Shown: in pieces, positions 1 to 12,244 of the stretch
How positions within the stretch are numbered: position 1 is the stretch's first letter
How the letters are laid out: the number at the start of each line of letters is the position of its first letter
From: Cordia subcordata
Lineage: Eukaryota > Streptophyta > Magnoliopsida > Boraginales > Cordiaceae
DNA: 64,000 nucleotides
NCBI GenBank assembly: GCA_028554755.1
Contig: JAPTOF010000016.1
Span: 9,337,001 to 9,401,000, forward strand
Direction of reading: 5' to 3'
Program-made: the position numbers and the translations under genes
The notes under the pieces: model-generated
Database searches by the model: none
What the model saw: the letters and a program-made list of their open reading frames with translations, nothing else
What the model was told of the DNA's origin: nothing

Positions 1-371
1 ATTTAGGTTTGAATCTTCCTCTTCCTATTCTAGTCAAGAGTAACAGATGTCTATGGGAAACAAATTGTTAGGGTAGGTTAGGATCTTCCTCTCCCTGCTC
101 TATTCAAGAGTAACATATGTTTACGGGAAACAAATTGTTAGGGTAAGAGTAGGAGAAAGGACCTAGTCCTATTTATAATCAATTCTGACAGTCCTACTCA
201 TAAAAAATTTATCAGAATATATGGGCCTATGCACAAAAGAACCATATGGATATATGAGGTGAGCTAAAACTAATATGATTACAAAGCCCAACTTGTAAAC
301 CAAATATTTAGCCTATTTTATAAAATCAAAATAATTAATAGTAATCCGCTTTAAAGAGAAATTTTCTAACA
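1..371 (-). mobile_element. Partial LTR at the left window edge
   Basis: Read on the minus strand this block begins with TGTTAG at 371 and carries a TATA-like ATTATAAATAGG around 165-180, as expected of U3 and the start of R. It contains a tandem duplication of about 68 bp (roughly 11-78 and 79-147, sharing GGGAAACAAATTGTTAGGGT). The other end lies outside the window, so family and size are unknown. It could also be a plain repeat with a chance TATA. Confidence 0.4.
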
Positions 372-886
372 CCTGTCTCATATTTCCCTCGTAGCCTTTG
401 TAAGTTTTGATGCAGAGAAAATATTCTCTTTAATTACATAATGTATTTTTATTACAATGAGTATGGGATACTTAAAGCCGCCTATCATCTTTGGAATACT
501 TGCTAATTTGTGACTTTTTTTTCTCTTGCGGAAGCTTTTGGGTTTACATTGGTTTTTTTTTCCTTTTTGTGTAATTTTAGATGACGGGTTATTGTCGTGC
601 ATTTGTGATTTTGGCATAATTAATTTTCTTATTGTGAGAAGTTAAAATAGTATTAAATTTTTGCTAAAGATAAGCACTTACTTAAAAATAGTATTGATCT
701 TCCAAAAATGGTGCTTAGCATCACATATTTTAGAAAATAAGCACTTATTTTATTTGGTTACTTCATTCGATGCTAAAATATACATACTTCATGCGATGCT
801 AAAATATACATATCATAGTCTTTGTATAATGTGGTTAGAAGGCATGAATTAGGCCCGTGCCAAATATTTTGAGTATTTACAATACA
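372..886. other. AT-rich intergenic sequence, nothing recognised
   Basis: No coding pattern, RNA gene or clear repeat boundary was seen. The sequence is probably the body of the Helitron that ends at 914, but its 5' end could not be placed. Confidence 0.4.
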
Positions 887-914
887 CCAGTGCGATGCAC
901 TGGTTAGATCCTAG
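887..914 (+). mobile_element. Helitron 3' terminus
   Basis: A perfect 7-bp hairpin (CCAGTGC GAT GCACTGG, 887-903) is followed after seven bases by CTAG (911-914) and then T. Hairpin plus CTRR immediately before a T is the diagnostic 3' end of plant Helitrons. The matching 5' end was not found, so element length is unknown. Confidence 0.7.
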
Positions 915-1218
915 TGATTTTTTTTTTACAGCCTCTGCATATTTTGAGAGCAGAACTTTCATTAGGTCAACTCCAATGGCCTCCCTACAATAGTGATTCT
1001 TGTTATAGTAGAGATTCATATAAGGAGAAAGTGCTCCAACAAGCCCCGTAATGCTCCCTCTCTCTCGCACCAACGATCAGTTTGATAGTTATGGATTATT
1101 GTTGACTATTGAAAAATTTAAAGTTACTTTTTAATTATATTTTTTAATTGTAATAGTTAATTAACATTTTATTAATTTTGACTTAGTAATTTTATTATTA
1201 ATAAATATGAAATTAAAT

Positions 1219-1550
1219 TAAAAGTTAAAATTAATATTAAATTGTTAATACTGTCTTTATTTTTTCAAAAAATTATAAAATAATATGTATTGAAAATAAA
1301 AAAAACGCTAAAAGTAAAATTAATTAGGAAGGGTAGAAGTAAGGAGGCTATTAGAGTAAATTGAGAAAAGGAGCTCCTCGGAGTAAAAGTTAAAATTAAT
1401 ATTAAATTGTTAATGCTGTCTTTATTTTTTTCAAAAAATTATAAAATAATATGCATTGAAATAAAAAAAATGCAAAAAATAAAATTAAATAGGAAGGGTA
1501 GAAGTAAGGAGGCTATTAGAATAAATTGAGAAAAGGAGCTCCTCGGAGTA
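1219..1550. repeat. Two-copy tandem repeat, about 166 bp unit
   Basis: The block 1219-1386 is repeated at about 1387-1550. Each copy ends in a segment containing GAGAAAAGGAGCTCCTCGGA. A poly-G run (about 1560-1572) follows directly. No coding content. Confidence 0.75.
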
Positions 1551-1708
1551 AATCGAAGGAGGGGGGGGGGGGAAGTAGAAAGGCCATATATAAAAAGTCC
1601 CTAAATGCAGAGAGAATGAATTTAACTTAATAAATGCAAGGAAAGATACAGAGAAGTTGTTAGAATTAACCTTTGTCCCTACCACTTATAGAGAAGCGAA
1701 AGTTAAAG

Positions 1709-1972
1709 TTTGTTTGGCCTAATTTTTTAAACGCTTAAAAAGTACTTGTATGAGCTAAAATTGACATATTTAGTTCATTTTTAAAAGAACTTTTTACATA
1801 AAAATCAAAGCTAAAAAACAATTGAAAGAACTTTTACATAAAAGACTTATTTTTATATCATAACAAAAAAAAAATTCTTTTTTTCTCAAAAATACTACTC
1901 ATTTTTTTCGAAGTTCGATAACATCTCCAAAATAGCTAAAAACCTATCTCCTAAAATATAAAGCCAAACAAT
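1709..1972 (+). mobile_element. MITE-like element (GTTTGTTTGGC ends)
   Basis: Imperfect terminal inverted repeats GTTTGTTTGGCC and GCCAAACAATC bound an AT-rich, non-coding body. A related copy on the opposite strand ends near 10503. The target duplication is unclear. Confidence 0.45.
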
Positions 1973-2334
1973 CATTAAACTTCCATTGAACTAGACCTTT
2001 ATCCAATGCTTCACTTCTAAAAACTCTCAAATTCAATAGTTAAAATCCCACAACTAGGCCAAATAGAGCTTTAGGTGTTGGGTGAAGCAGAAACCAAAAC
2101 CAAACAAAAATACTGAAGGAGAAATTTGTGCTTTTCTTTTCTTCTTTGGTGGCACAATTTGTAAGTAATCAAATTCTGATAATAAGTTCAGCTGAATGAA
2201 TTCATTAGATGCAGAGATTGGAACACAATTATGTATGTACATGACAGAAACAAGAAAAACAACTAAAAACAGATAAGGAAACCCCTTTTGATTTCCAACA
2301 TTCTTCTTAGCTGAGAAATAAAAGATTTTGTGTT

Positions 2335-4847
2335 TCAGGAGGATGACTCCTCTGATGTGGCCGCTGAAGCCTTACATATGGGGCACCAATTCTTCAATCG
2401 CAACCACTGCTGTATACACTGTACATGATACCCATGTTCACATACCAACTTTGCAACTTCATCTCCAACCTCATACTCTTCCTGCAAAACAACACGAGTA
2501 AACAAACAACTGCATCATCATCATCATCATGATGCTGGAGAGAAAGATTTGATGAAAAAGATGGTGGTTCTCATTGAAATTTCAGCAAATGTGATAATAG
2601 AAAATTAGTGAAACTAGCATCCCAACACCAACTGAATGGGTGACCATTTGTCCAGATGCAAACATGCACAGTACAAGAAGCACCTATAAAACAAACAATA
2701 TGACTACATTCAGAAGATGCAATGTACCCCTCTGCATATAGAGCTCAGAAACAACCTAAGTCTTACACTACTACTAGGTTCTGCCTATAACATCCTTAAA
2801 CTCTACGTAGATCTCAGAAGCTGAAAACTTGGACAATCTCCATGATAAATGCAAACAGACAAACCATAAATTAGTATCAAAACCTAGTGCAGAGAAAATT
2901 AGACAGAAAGCATAATAATCATTACTTAAACATATTTTTGCAAAGTACCTGACAAATAGTGCATTTGTTATCATTCTGGTCCCCAGACCCAGTGATCCCT
3001 GCCTCCAAAAAGATAGGCTGGTAGATGCTTCTCTTAAGACATCTCGATATAGCTTCTTCAGAGAGAGCAGTGCTCACAGTACCCATTTTCTCCTCTAGAG
3101 CTAATAATTCCTGTTAAGACGAAGCAACACATATCAAACTGATAAACTGATCTGCTTCAAGATCAGAATTGCTGCAAAGCTAAGTTGGACAGAAAAGAGA
3201 TGAATACCACACAAAATGTCAAGTCATCAACTGGCACAAGTTATTAACAAACCTCATAGGACATGTTATCAATGTCCAGCCTCATATCTCTATGCTGATC
3301 ATATATATTAAGGCTACTGAGGAATAAGTTGGTCTCCAAAGCAAGTAATTGCTGTAAACCAAGAAAAGCGTTAAAAATAATAATAATAATAAAATTAAAA
3401 ATAAATAAATTGCAGAACGACAGAAACTGATCAAAGCATAATACCTCATATGTTACCTCCTCATTTCTTTCAATCCTTTCAAGTTCCATCAGCACCTAAA
3501 TAATAAGAGAACATCATTTGTGGCCATAGAAAATGAAAGAAAACAAGCTCTCACCTTTGATCCCCACTTGGTCCATTTTCACATTAACCAACTTGTTGCT
3601 CACCAAGTTAGCTGAAGAAGAAAAGTAGAAAATATACGATTCCTAAGTAGGTGCAAGGGAGATACCTCAGCAATCCCATCCATGTTATATTGGCGTGGGG
3701 AATCACAATTTATGAAACGTGAAAGACCAAAATCTGTGGAAGAAAACAGTGTCAAACCAGGGAGATCACTAACATCAGTAGCAGAAAGACTATAAGAACT
3801 CAAACTGCTTGAAGAAGCATCTGGAGAACACTGATATGGTGATGTATGTACACCCGAATTAATGGGTGTTTCAGGTCGAGGCGACTCTGAGATCATGAAA
3901 TTCGATTCCGCAAGCGATGAACTATTTCCATCACCTCGACTTGAAAGCCTAAACCTACTGTTCACATTCATAGACCTCCGGGTCCTAACTGACAAGGCAA
4001 CAGTCTCTTCTGTACCAGAAGCCCAACTTCTGCTACGTCTTGGCTCAGAAAGGCAAATACCCCTGGTAGAACGAGGCACGTGTCTGTCATCAGATGAGTG
4101 CCCAACTATTTTCTTCTCTCTGCGAGATGAACTGTTTTCACCTTCCAAATATCTCTTTTTCATTGCGGCCCTTTCCAGAAACCTTGGTTCTGATGGTGAA
4201 CAACCTCGGGGGATTACATCTGATATCGAATTGCATTTCAGATTTCTCAAACCATACCTGCTTCCATTGCCAATGTTACTGGATCCCGACCCATTACTTT
4301 CAGATGCAGAGGCCACAGAAGAACCCAGCGGACCATTGTGTTTTGCTGGGCCAGACTTTTGGGGTAAGGTTTTTCGAGCTCTACTGTTTGATGATACACC
4401 AGAGCTTCCCACATCTGTTGGTGTAGTTTTTCCAGATTCAGTTTCTCTAAGTCTTGATTGGATCCCTATTTGATTCCTGCCAGATGGAGGGGAAATCTCT
4501 GAAAATTCCATCTGAGTATCAGATTCTGATGTTTCCAGATGAGAAGACGACCTCCTTTGAGATTGACCGAGTGAATCTTTTGCACGGGTCATGCTAGCAC
4601 GAGCACTTGAGGAGTTGCCAATTATTTCCTTCCCCTTTGAAGAACGGAAAGAAGGACTTGGAAGTTTCCCTTTCTCTGAGGGTCCAATTTGTGTACCTTT
4701 TGCTGAGTTAAGTCTACCACTACAACCAATTCGATTGCAAAATTGAGCATTATCAACCCTATTCGTGCATTTATTCTGTTTGTGAGCAACACAGACAAGT
4801 CCTCTTCTAGGGGCAACCACCCCACCCAGAACTTTTTTACCGTTCAT
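2335..4847 (-). CDS. RING-H2 E3 ubiquitin ligase, MBR/JUL-like, five coding exons
   Basis: Probable E3 ubiquitin ligase that recruits an E2 through its C-terminal RING and substrates through its long N-terminal part. Coding exons on the minus strand are 4847-3666, 3495-3445, 3351-3253, 3110-2949 and 2481-2335, all phase 0 with GT-AG introns, giving 546 aa and a TGA stop. The first 394 residues are Ser/Arg-rich and look disordered, with a family-typical N-terminal Cys motif (CNRIGCSGRLNSAKG, about 37-51). Residues around 395-490 hold repeated LLALE-type helical segments. The RING-H2 is complete: C494, C497, C512, H514, H517, C520, C531, C534, followed by the WCPICKASA ending typical of this family. 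The start is the first ATG after the likely 5'UTR splice acceptor. Family assignment (MED25-binding RING-H2, JUL or TEAR relatives) is from motif memory; exact orthology is not determined. Confidence 0.9.
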
Positions 4848-6140
4848 GTAGAAGATATATAAGTATTATTCTGCAGAAACAATTGATATATCAGCATCTG
4901 ACAAAGGCTCAATTAGGGTTTTAAGTTGATAATATATGCCCCTAAAGCTATAGCAATTATTTCTTGCTCTTAGTTAAATATGCAGTCATAAAGTGTGTTT
5001 TCCGAACTGATAATATCATCAGAGGGTAGTGAATTAGAAGACTAACCATGTTCCAACGGACAGAAAATTGAGAAGAGATAACTACTTAATATAAAAAAGA
5101 AAGAACCAAACAACTAATTAAACAGCATTTCAACCATCATAATTGGACATATATAACAAATTTAAAACACAAATAGATATGCATACATACATACAAATAT
5201 AAGCATGTACATGCATATGTGTTTGTGTGTATATACATAACCCAACCTCTGGAATTGACTGGTGAACTGATTTATCAGGATAGTAATCAAAAAGATTGGG
5301 CCGAGTCTAATTGCAATTCAACAGGGTAGAGAAGCTAATCTTATGTAATATACAATGAACTGCACAATATACAGCAACTCTAACATTCAATTGATATACA
5401 TTACAGTGATAACAAACACGCTTACTAGATAATAAGCACATATATATACATGTACATATATATACATGTATATATATATACATACATACATATAAAGAAC
5501 GTATTTTTTTGCGGATTATATAAAGAACGTATTCGATTACTTTCCTTTCATATTAAAAGTTGCCACTTTTTCTTATTTTCTTTTTGCTCTTGCTTTTCTA
5601 ATGATACAGAATACTAGAGAGCACAAGAGCTTACAAAAGAATTGAGGAATCAGATGAAGATTCAATCAAAGAAAGGCATATATATATATACATACATACA
5701 TGTATATGAAAGTGACAATCAGCATTCAGTAGCAGCAGAAGTCAAACATAATCAAAGAAAGAAAACAGAATGAAATTTAAATTGCGATAAAGATTAATAA
5801 AAGATAATCGTATTTCTTTTTATCTGATTTTTTCGTTACCTACTCTTCTTCTTGTTCTTGGCTCCGATGATAACAGAGAGAGAGAGAGAGAGGGCTTTTT
5901 GTTTATGTTGGTTTGGCTAAATGATTGAATGGTATACGCTGGTGAAGAGAGAGAAAGAGAGCGAAGGAGAGAGAGAAACGTGTCAAGAATTATTGTGTAG
6001 ATCCATCCGAGGGTGACGGAAGCCGACTACTACTCAAAAACAACAACACCACTTCCTCCCTCTAAATGTCAATAAAGCCCCTGCCCCTCGTTTTGATTTT
6101 GATAAAATAAACACTCCCCAACAACCCACACACACGGATG
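4848..6140 (-). promoter_or_regulatory. 5'UTR, leader intron and likely core promoter of the RING-H2 gene
   Basis: On the minus strand a donor AGTAG|GTAACG (exon ends at 5840) pairs with an acceptor TTTCTGCAG|AATAAT (exon resumes at 4870). This predicts a leader intron of about 970 bp (4871-5839) and a non-coding first exon upstream of 5840. That exon would contain the GA-repeat tract at about 5876-5895 and 5948-5977. The intron is AT-rich with TATATACATA microsatellites (about 5430-5500 and 5676-5706). A TATATAAAAT on the minus strand at 6171-6180 could be the TATA box. The transcription start, about 6140, is an estimate. Confidence 0.55.
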
Positions 6141-6823
6141 CCTCATCCTCAACAAACTCACTAACCTTTTATTTTATATACACATATATATATATATATG
6201 CTATTGTATATAATAAATTCCGTTATATATAATATTATCAAGTAGCGCTGTTAATTTCATGTCACGTGTATACTATCTCACTTAATTGTTTAAAATAAGT
6301 TTCTAATGTATCTATTCCCCAAATTAATATATGGATATCACAATTCTGTTACCTAAATTATGCAATCAACTAAATCATTTGTTATTTAATTCAATTTCTT
6401 CCTTTTTTCTACACTCAAAAATCTTTCCTTTTTCTTCTTCATATATTATTTACACTTAATCACTAGCCAAAAAATCATGGTTAAATCCTTATTTTGGTAT
6501 TATATTTAAGCTCCTACAATCAAATCTCACTCATTACAGCACAAATTCGCTTCATTTTTATTTTAGATAACCGTAATTCGATCAATTTTTTTAATCACCA
6601 CAATTTCTTCGTAATTCCAGATTGTAATATCTTGCAAATTTCAAAATTGTGCATATGTAAGGAAATCACACGTATGTGTATTATTATTGTTTAATCTATT
6701 GAAAATACTTCATATAATTTGTTTGAAACATTTAAATGGATAAAAAACTAAATCTTTTGAATATATCAACTTACATATATCACATTTCGTGCAATCTCAC
6801 GAGTAACATACAAGTATATTGTA

Positions 6824-8160
6824 TTAGTGTAACACCCGTGTCACACATGAATTGTAAAATATATGATTTATTTTTCTAAAAAATAGAATTTTTTATATTA
6901 ATCTAAACATTGCTATTAGATTATATTTTAATAATTAAATAAACATGGATTCGTATATTTATGTTTCTTTTTTTAATGCTAACTGTCTAATTCAATAATA
7001 GTTTTACCTCTATAAATGAGTTAAACTTAAATAAATGTAGATCATCTTTTTTTTCCAAACAAAAACCTTCGTTTTCCTTTTTTACTTTCTGAATTTAAGT
7101 ATTTTATTTAATTACTCTAGATATTTCATAATAAAATTATTGTTATTAATAGATAAGAACAGTAATAATTTTATAGATAAGAACACACATAAAAAATATA
7201 GATAAATTCTGAGATAAAAAGTAAATGAAATATTAATATGAGACTTCAGAATCGAACCCTAATTCTCCGTCATCCGTCACCACCATGATAGGCCACTATC
7301 CTACCATTGAAAGTTGATAGGGTAGAAAAAAATTTGAATGATGCGTCACCGGCACGAGAGCCGTGCGATCTATCAAGTTATCATGAATCATTGCAGCAAC
7401 AGGCAGAGGCTCCGATATATTAGGTGTAAAATGCTATTTTTTTTCATCCATAGTTACCGTAGGTATTCCTAGAGATTCTTGTGAAATCTCCTCTAGAACA
7501 AGTGAACAACTTCAAAATCTAGATATCAAGCTACCTAGGAATCAAGGAATAACTGCTACCAATTTTGCAATAAAAAAATCATTTTGGAAGAAAAGATAGA
7601 TACGATACTAAAGTTTGCAAAGAAGACAGTTAACCGGAGCAACAAAATAAAATTAAAAAGTTGAAAGATCTACAATGTGTAATGGCGTATGTAAGTAAAA
7701 GTTTCACTAAAAGAAATAATATAGAATATAGGATCTAAATACAAAAAACATATGAATAAAAAAGCAATTTGTCAATATTAACCAAAACTCAAATTACAAT
7801 AAATAGCATTATACTATAATGATATATTAAGCAAATTGCAATAATTTTCAATTATAGTAATAGAAAACAATTAAAATAGATACCGATTTGATAACAACCA
7901 AATTGAATAGTTACCATAGATATCTGCAATCAATCCAGATTGCATGTCATAATTCTCGAATGTAATATGTAAATATTAAAATAAATTAGTAAATCAATGT
8001 AAATCTCACTAAAATAAAACAAAATTATTTACTCACCAAATATAGTAGTTGATATCATTGTAATGTAAGAGAGCCACATGATAAAAGGATTTTACGAATG
8101 CTATTTGTGCAACACTTGTCGTTATTATATTGCAAAGGGTTCTTTTATATAATACTCGTA
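6824..8160 (-). mobile_element. Helitron-like insertion, reverse orientation, carrying an rDNA piece
   Basis: On the minus strand the left edge reads as a degraded Helitron 3' end: a weak hairpin around GTGTGACACGGG, then CTAA (complement of TTAG at 6824-6827) before T. The 5' half (about 7840-8160) is the inverted relative of 9075-9340, the 5' half of a second Helitron-like element. The 5' end is placed only approximately. An 18S rDNA fragment lies inside. Confidence 0.45.
7241..7414 (-). rRNA. 18S rRNA gene fragment (non-functional)
   Basis: Read on the minus strand, this matches a stretch of cytoplasmic 18S rRNA well known in plants, including GGTAGGATAGTGGCCTA, GACGGAGAATTAGGGTTCGA and the upstream GCATCATTCAAATTT segment. 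About 170 bp of a gene of roughly 1800 bp is present, with scattered substitutions and a small A-run expansion. It is a dispersed fragment within transposon-like DNA, not an rDNA unit. Confidence 0.85.
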
Positions 8161-9035
8161 TGTCACCTGTACGATTGCACAGGATACGACATATATAGGT
8201 TGATATAATAAAAAGATTTAGTTTTTTATCCATTTAAATGTTTCAAACAAATTATATGAACTATTTTTTAATAAATTAAACAATAATAATACACATACGT
8301 TTAATAATACATTGTATTAGGAAAAAATTAAACCTACCTAATAAAGAGATTTGCAACCATATGGTAGAAAAAGCCCATTATCGCTACATATAACTAAGTA
8401 GTATTAAAACTAACTTTTCCATATGATCTAGAATAACTTGCTATGTTGTATCAAAACAAATAGAAAATAACGATGTCACTATGCTTTAAATATCATATAA
8501 TGAATAGACTGCAATATATGTGATAACATTTTAAGTAGTCAAGTTCTTATATATTTGTCAATTGGCAAAATTACAGTTAAGGTCTAAAATTAAATTACAG
8601 ATTAGAAAAGGATTGTGAAGAATCTTATATTGTCACATGTTATTCTTAAAATGGAAGGAAGACTTACTTCCATTTTTTAAAAATATATTTAATATTTTAA
8701 TGTAATAAATCATATCGGTTTAGTAAAAGGAAGCAACATGCTAATAGAAAATAAAAAAATTAACATTCTAATAGTGATTAAGATAACATTATAAAAAAAG
8801 ATAAAAAAATGTATTTTTAGACGGAAAGTTTAAATGAGAAACAAAAACATGAATAAAGAACATAATTCGAGATAAAGATATCACAATAGAGATAAATAAC
8901 ACAACTTAAACCACAGATAAGGAACTACTATTTAAATAGATGTGCAAGATAGTAACATAGTAAATAATTTTTTTTTGTACCTTCCTTCTCGAAAAGCTAT
9001 ATACTGAGGCAAAAGTAAGGGAAATAACACTATGA

Positions 9036-9061
<26 letters not shown>

Positions 9062-9068
<7 letters not shown>

Positions 9069-9621
9069 CTATATTATTTAGAAGAACCCTTTGGAATATA
9101 ACAATGACAAGTGTCGTATAGATAGCATTCTTAACATCTTTTTGCCACGTGGCGGTTTTACACTACGTTTAATTGTGAAAATTGTGTTTTATTTTAATGA
9201 GATTTACATTAATTTTCTAATTTATTTTAATATTTACATATTACAATTCAAAACTATGACATGCAATTTGGATTGTTACAAATATCTATGGTAACTCTCC
9301 AATTTGGTTATTATCAAATCGTGACCTATTTTAATTGATTTATTTTTCTTATTTTAATCTTCTTCCCATATTTCTATATTGCTTTCTCTTAGTAATTTTA
9401 ATGTAAATCATTTTACCAAATGCTTTAATTATTCATATTTTGTTTGTAATTTAACTCAAATATACATAATTTAATTATTTGAATCTATCTTTTTGTAATT
9501 ATTTAAAAATAATAATGATACTTATTTCAACATAATGCTACTTATCTTAATTTTTTGAAAAAATGCTATGCATATAAAATAACATTTTGCTTCCCCGTAC
9601 ATCACACGGGTAATTGACTAG
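9062..9621 (+). mobile_element. Short non-autonomous Helitron
   Basis: The 3' end is clear: hairpin CCCGT...ACGGG (9594-9610), then TAATTGA and CTAG (9618-9621) before T. The 5' end is set near TATATACTATATTATTTAG at about 9062, resembling the AT-rich 5' termini of plant Helitrons, and is uncertain. The body contains GACAAGTGTCGTATAGATAG and TGCCACGTGGC blocks shared in inverted form with about 7850-8140. Non-coding. Confidence 0.6.
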
Positions 9622-10225
9622 TAAATATATATAAGGGAAACCACCCATGACCAATGATTTTGGCAGTAATTAGTGTGTAAATCGAAATAGATCTGACAAA
9701 TTGTAGAATCTGAAATTATGGAGAATGTGGTGATAAAAAAAATCTATTGAATTGCGATCATCTAAAACAAAAAGGAAGTGAATCTGTCTGCTATGAGTGA
9801 GATTATAATGTATGAGCTTAAATATGAAACTAAAATAATGATTTAACCATGATCTTAGCCTAGTGATTAAGTGTAAATAATATATGAAGATGAAAAAGAA
9901 AAGATTTTTTAGCACAGGAAAAGAGAAGAAATCGAATTGAACAACAAATAAATAATTTAGTTGATTGTATAATTTAAACAACAGACCTGTGATATCCATA
10001 TATTAATTTGGGGATAGTTTTAAATAATTAAGTGGGACAGTATACACATGGCATGAAATTGGTAGCGTCACTTGGTAACATGATATGCAACTGGGTTTGT
10101 TATATATAATAGTATAAATAGATAGTATAAATTTTATGCTATTTATTTCTTTTATTCCACAACAAATCCTTAACAAACCTTTACCAATAAGTAAAATAAC
10201 CAGAATTATAATGAATAATAGTTGT

Positions 10226-10503
10226 TGATTATTTGGGGTGATATTTTAAGAGTTGAGTTTTTGGTTGTTTTAAAAATAATATTGTAATTTTTAAATTATG
10301 GACTAGTATTTTTCAAAAAAAAGAAGAAAAAAATAATTTATGATATGATACAAACCTTTTTCAAAAACCTCAAATTTGAAACTTTTGATTTTCAACTTTG
10401 ACTTTTATGTAAAAACACTTTTAAAAATTTGTCAAATAAATTAATTGAGCTTTTAAAGTTACAAAAAGCACTTTTAAGTGTTAAAAAACTAAGCCAAATA
10501 GAC
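10226..10503 (-). mobile_element. MITE-like element related to 1709-1972
   Basis: Minus-strand sequence from 10503 (GTCTATTTGGCTTAGTTTTT) aligns by eye with the start of the copy at 1709. The other end is poorly defined. Non-coding and AT-rich. Confidence 0.35.
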
Positions 10504-10701
10504 TATATATTATTGTATTATGATTTGTTTAGAATTAATTTTGCATTATAAAATTAAAAACTATTACCTCAATTACTTTCTTCTCATTTAATTCCACAGT
10601 CCGAACCCTCAGACCAATTTCTTTTGTTAATTTTTTTTACAGATAATATAATATTAATAGAGAAATATATAAAGAAGTGATTAAAAAAATAAATATATAT
10701 A

Positions 10702-10732
<31 letters not shown>

Positions 10733-10756
10733 TCTTTTTGTTGGATGGACATAGTA

Positions 10757-10794
<38 letters not shown>

Positions 10795-11780
10795 TTTTTG
10801 TTGGATGGACATAGTATGAGATGTGATAACCACAAGGTCATTACTCCATTTGGTCAGTATATATAGAAAAAATCAAAACCAACCCAGTTGTAGCTAAAAG
10901 CCACAAAAGAAAGGGTTAAGAGAGGAGGGCCCACTTCCAAATAGTTTTTTGGAATTTTGACCCCTTATTTGTTGTCTGCTTATATTTGTCAAACTTTAAG
11001 TACACACAACAACTGACCTCATTCATTGCAGCCTCTTAAATTAATTGCAGCAAATTAATAAATTGATAATCCATTGCTTTATATCTCCTCCAGTCTGTAT
11101 ATGTTAGCAATCTCTGGACCTGCCAAACAATATATAAATAAAATAATAATAATAATAATAATAATAACAATAATAATATCCTATTGTACGCGTATACAAA
11201 TGATTTGTGTTTAGCCTTGAAACCGTGCACGGAGGCTGAAATCATGTTGGACGGGACCCATTTGATACTCCTTCACGGGTGTAACCAATCCCTTCTTATC
11301 CTTTAATTTTTTTTTTTGTGGATCGAAGCTTCTTACCCTTGATCGCATACAAATCTCTCGATCAAATCTCCTCCATCATATCACCATCTCAATTCCATAC
11401 TTTAGAGCCTATGTGACTAGACTTATTTGAAACTGAACGAGCATTGACCTCCTGTTCATGTGTGAAAAATAAATTTAACAAAGATCACTTTATTTGTGTT
11501 AATCTTTATGCAATTGTCTTAACTAGTCACTAATTTTGCACCCTAATCTTATTAAGAAAGACCTTGAGTTGTTGAAAGTGGATCTTAAACAAACCTTGAG
11601 TCCCTATAAAAAGTTGAAAAATCCACTAAGAACCTTTTCTTTTTTCTTGTTTGCTTGGTCAAATAGATTGTGCGAGCGGTGAATGAAGTAACTAAAAAGA
11701 AAGGCATTTGAAAAGAAATAAGTGGAATTATTATCATCAAAATCTCCATCATCTATGGAGTTAACTGCTTGATTGCCTAA
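10504..11780. other. AT-rich intergenic sequence with microsatellites and a local duplication
   Basis: (TA)n tracts at about 10710-10731 and 10760-10790 are each followed by the same block, ATTCTTTTTGTTGGATGGAC and onward (10731-10759 and 10791-10819), a short direct duplication. An (ATA)n tract lies at about 11140-11180. No gene was recognised. Confidence 0.6.
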
Positions 11781-12244
11781 GAGGGTGTTTGGTTTGGCTT
11801 GATCAAACTTGCTTAAAACCTAATTTAAATTAATAAAAGTGTTTGTTTTAATTAAAAACGTACTTTTTTAAAGTGGCTTTAAGTAGAAAATAAAAAGTTT
11901 CCCTATCCCAACTTTTACTTTTTATGGCTTTAAGCATTTTGAAAAAAAGTAAGTTTGACCAAATCATTTACTATCTTATCCTTACCTTTTTATTTTTATT
12001 ACTAAAATATCGTTACTTTTTTATCTTATACTTACCTTTTAAATTCTTTTTTAATTTCATTAATAGTTATTTTAAGTATATAACTTACTTTTCAACCCAC
12101 TTTAATCAAATATGTAAATACTTATTTTTGTAATTATAACGTTTATTCAAACACGTAACTATTTAAAGTTGACAACAAAAGAAAGTCACTTAAAGCCATA
12201 AATGCTTTTAGTAGCTTTTTTTATAAGCCAATCCAAACACCCTC
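11781..12244. mobile_element. PIF/Harbinger-type MITE, 464 bp
   Basis: Terminal inverted repeats GAGGGTGTTTGG (left) and CCAAACACCCTC (right) are flanked on both sides by TAA (11778-11780 and 12245-12247), a 3-bp target duplication typical of Tourist/PIF MITEs. The small ORF in the body is AT-rich and has no recognisable protein pattern. Confidence 0.75.

Larger units (their letters stand above)
6234..10080. mobile_element. Large inverted-repeat (foldback or MULE-like) element, composite
   Basis: About 6234-6670 is the inverted complement of about 9670-10080, including shared blocks such as CCCCAAATTAATATATGG. A second inverted pair lies inside: about 6668-6823 against 8161-8300. Together they suggest one palindromic element with arms near 590 bp whose right arm was interrupted at about 8301-9664 and whose loop holds another insertion (6824-8160). 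No transposase was seen. TTATATATAAT occurs near both outer ends but is too AT-rich to accept as a target duplication. The left end sits about 60 bp behind the putative TATA box of the RING-H2 gene. Confidence 0.6.

Noticed and set aside
3862..4473. 203-aa plus-strand ORF opposite the RING-H2 gene
   Set aside because: It is the antisense of the Ser/Arg-rich first exon, which has few complementary stop codons. No independent protein pattern.
7241..7414. tRNA-like box A and box B (GGTTCGATTC), suggesting a tRNA-derived SINE
   Set aside because: The whole block matches 18S rRNA; the box B resemblance is part of the conserved rRNA sequence GGGTTCGATTC.
10584..10841. Minus-strand ORF of Ile-Tyr repeats
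   Set aside because: Direct translation of (TA)n microsatellites.
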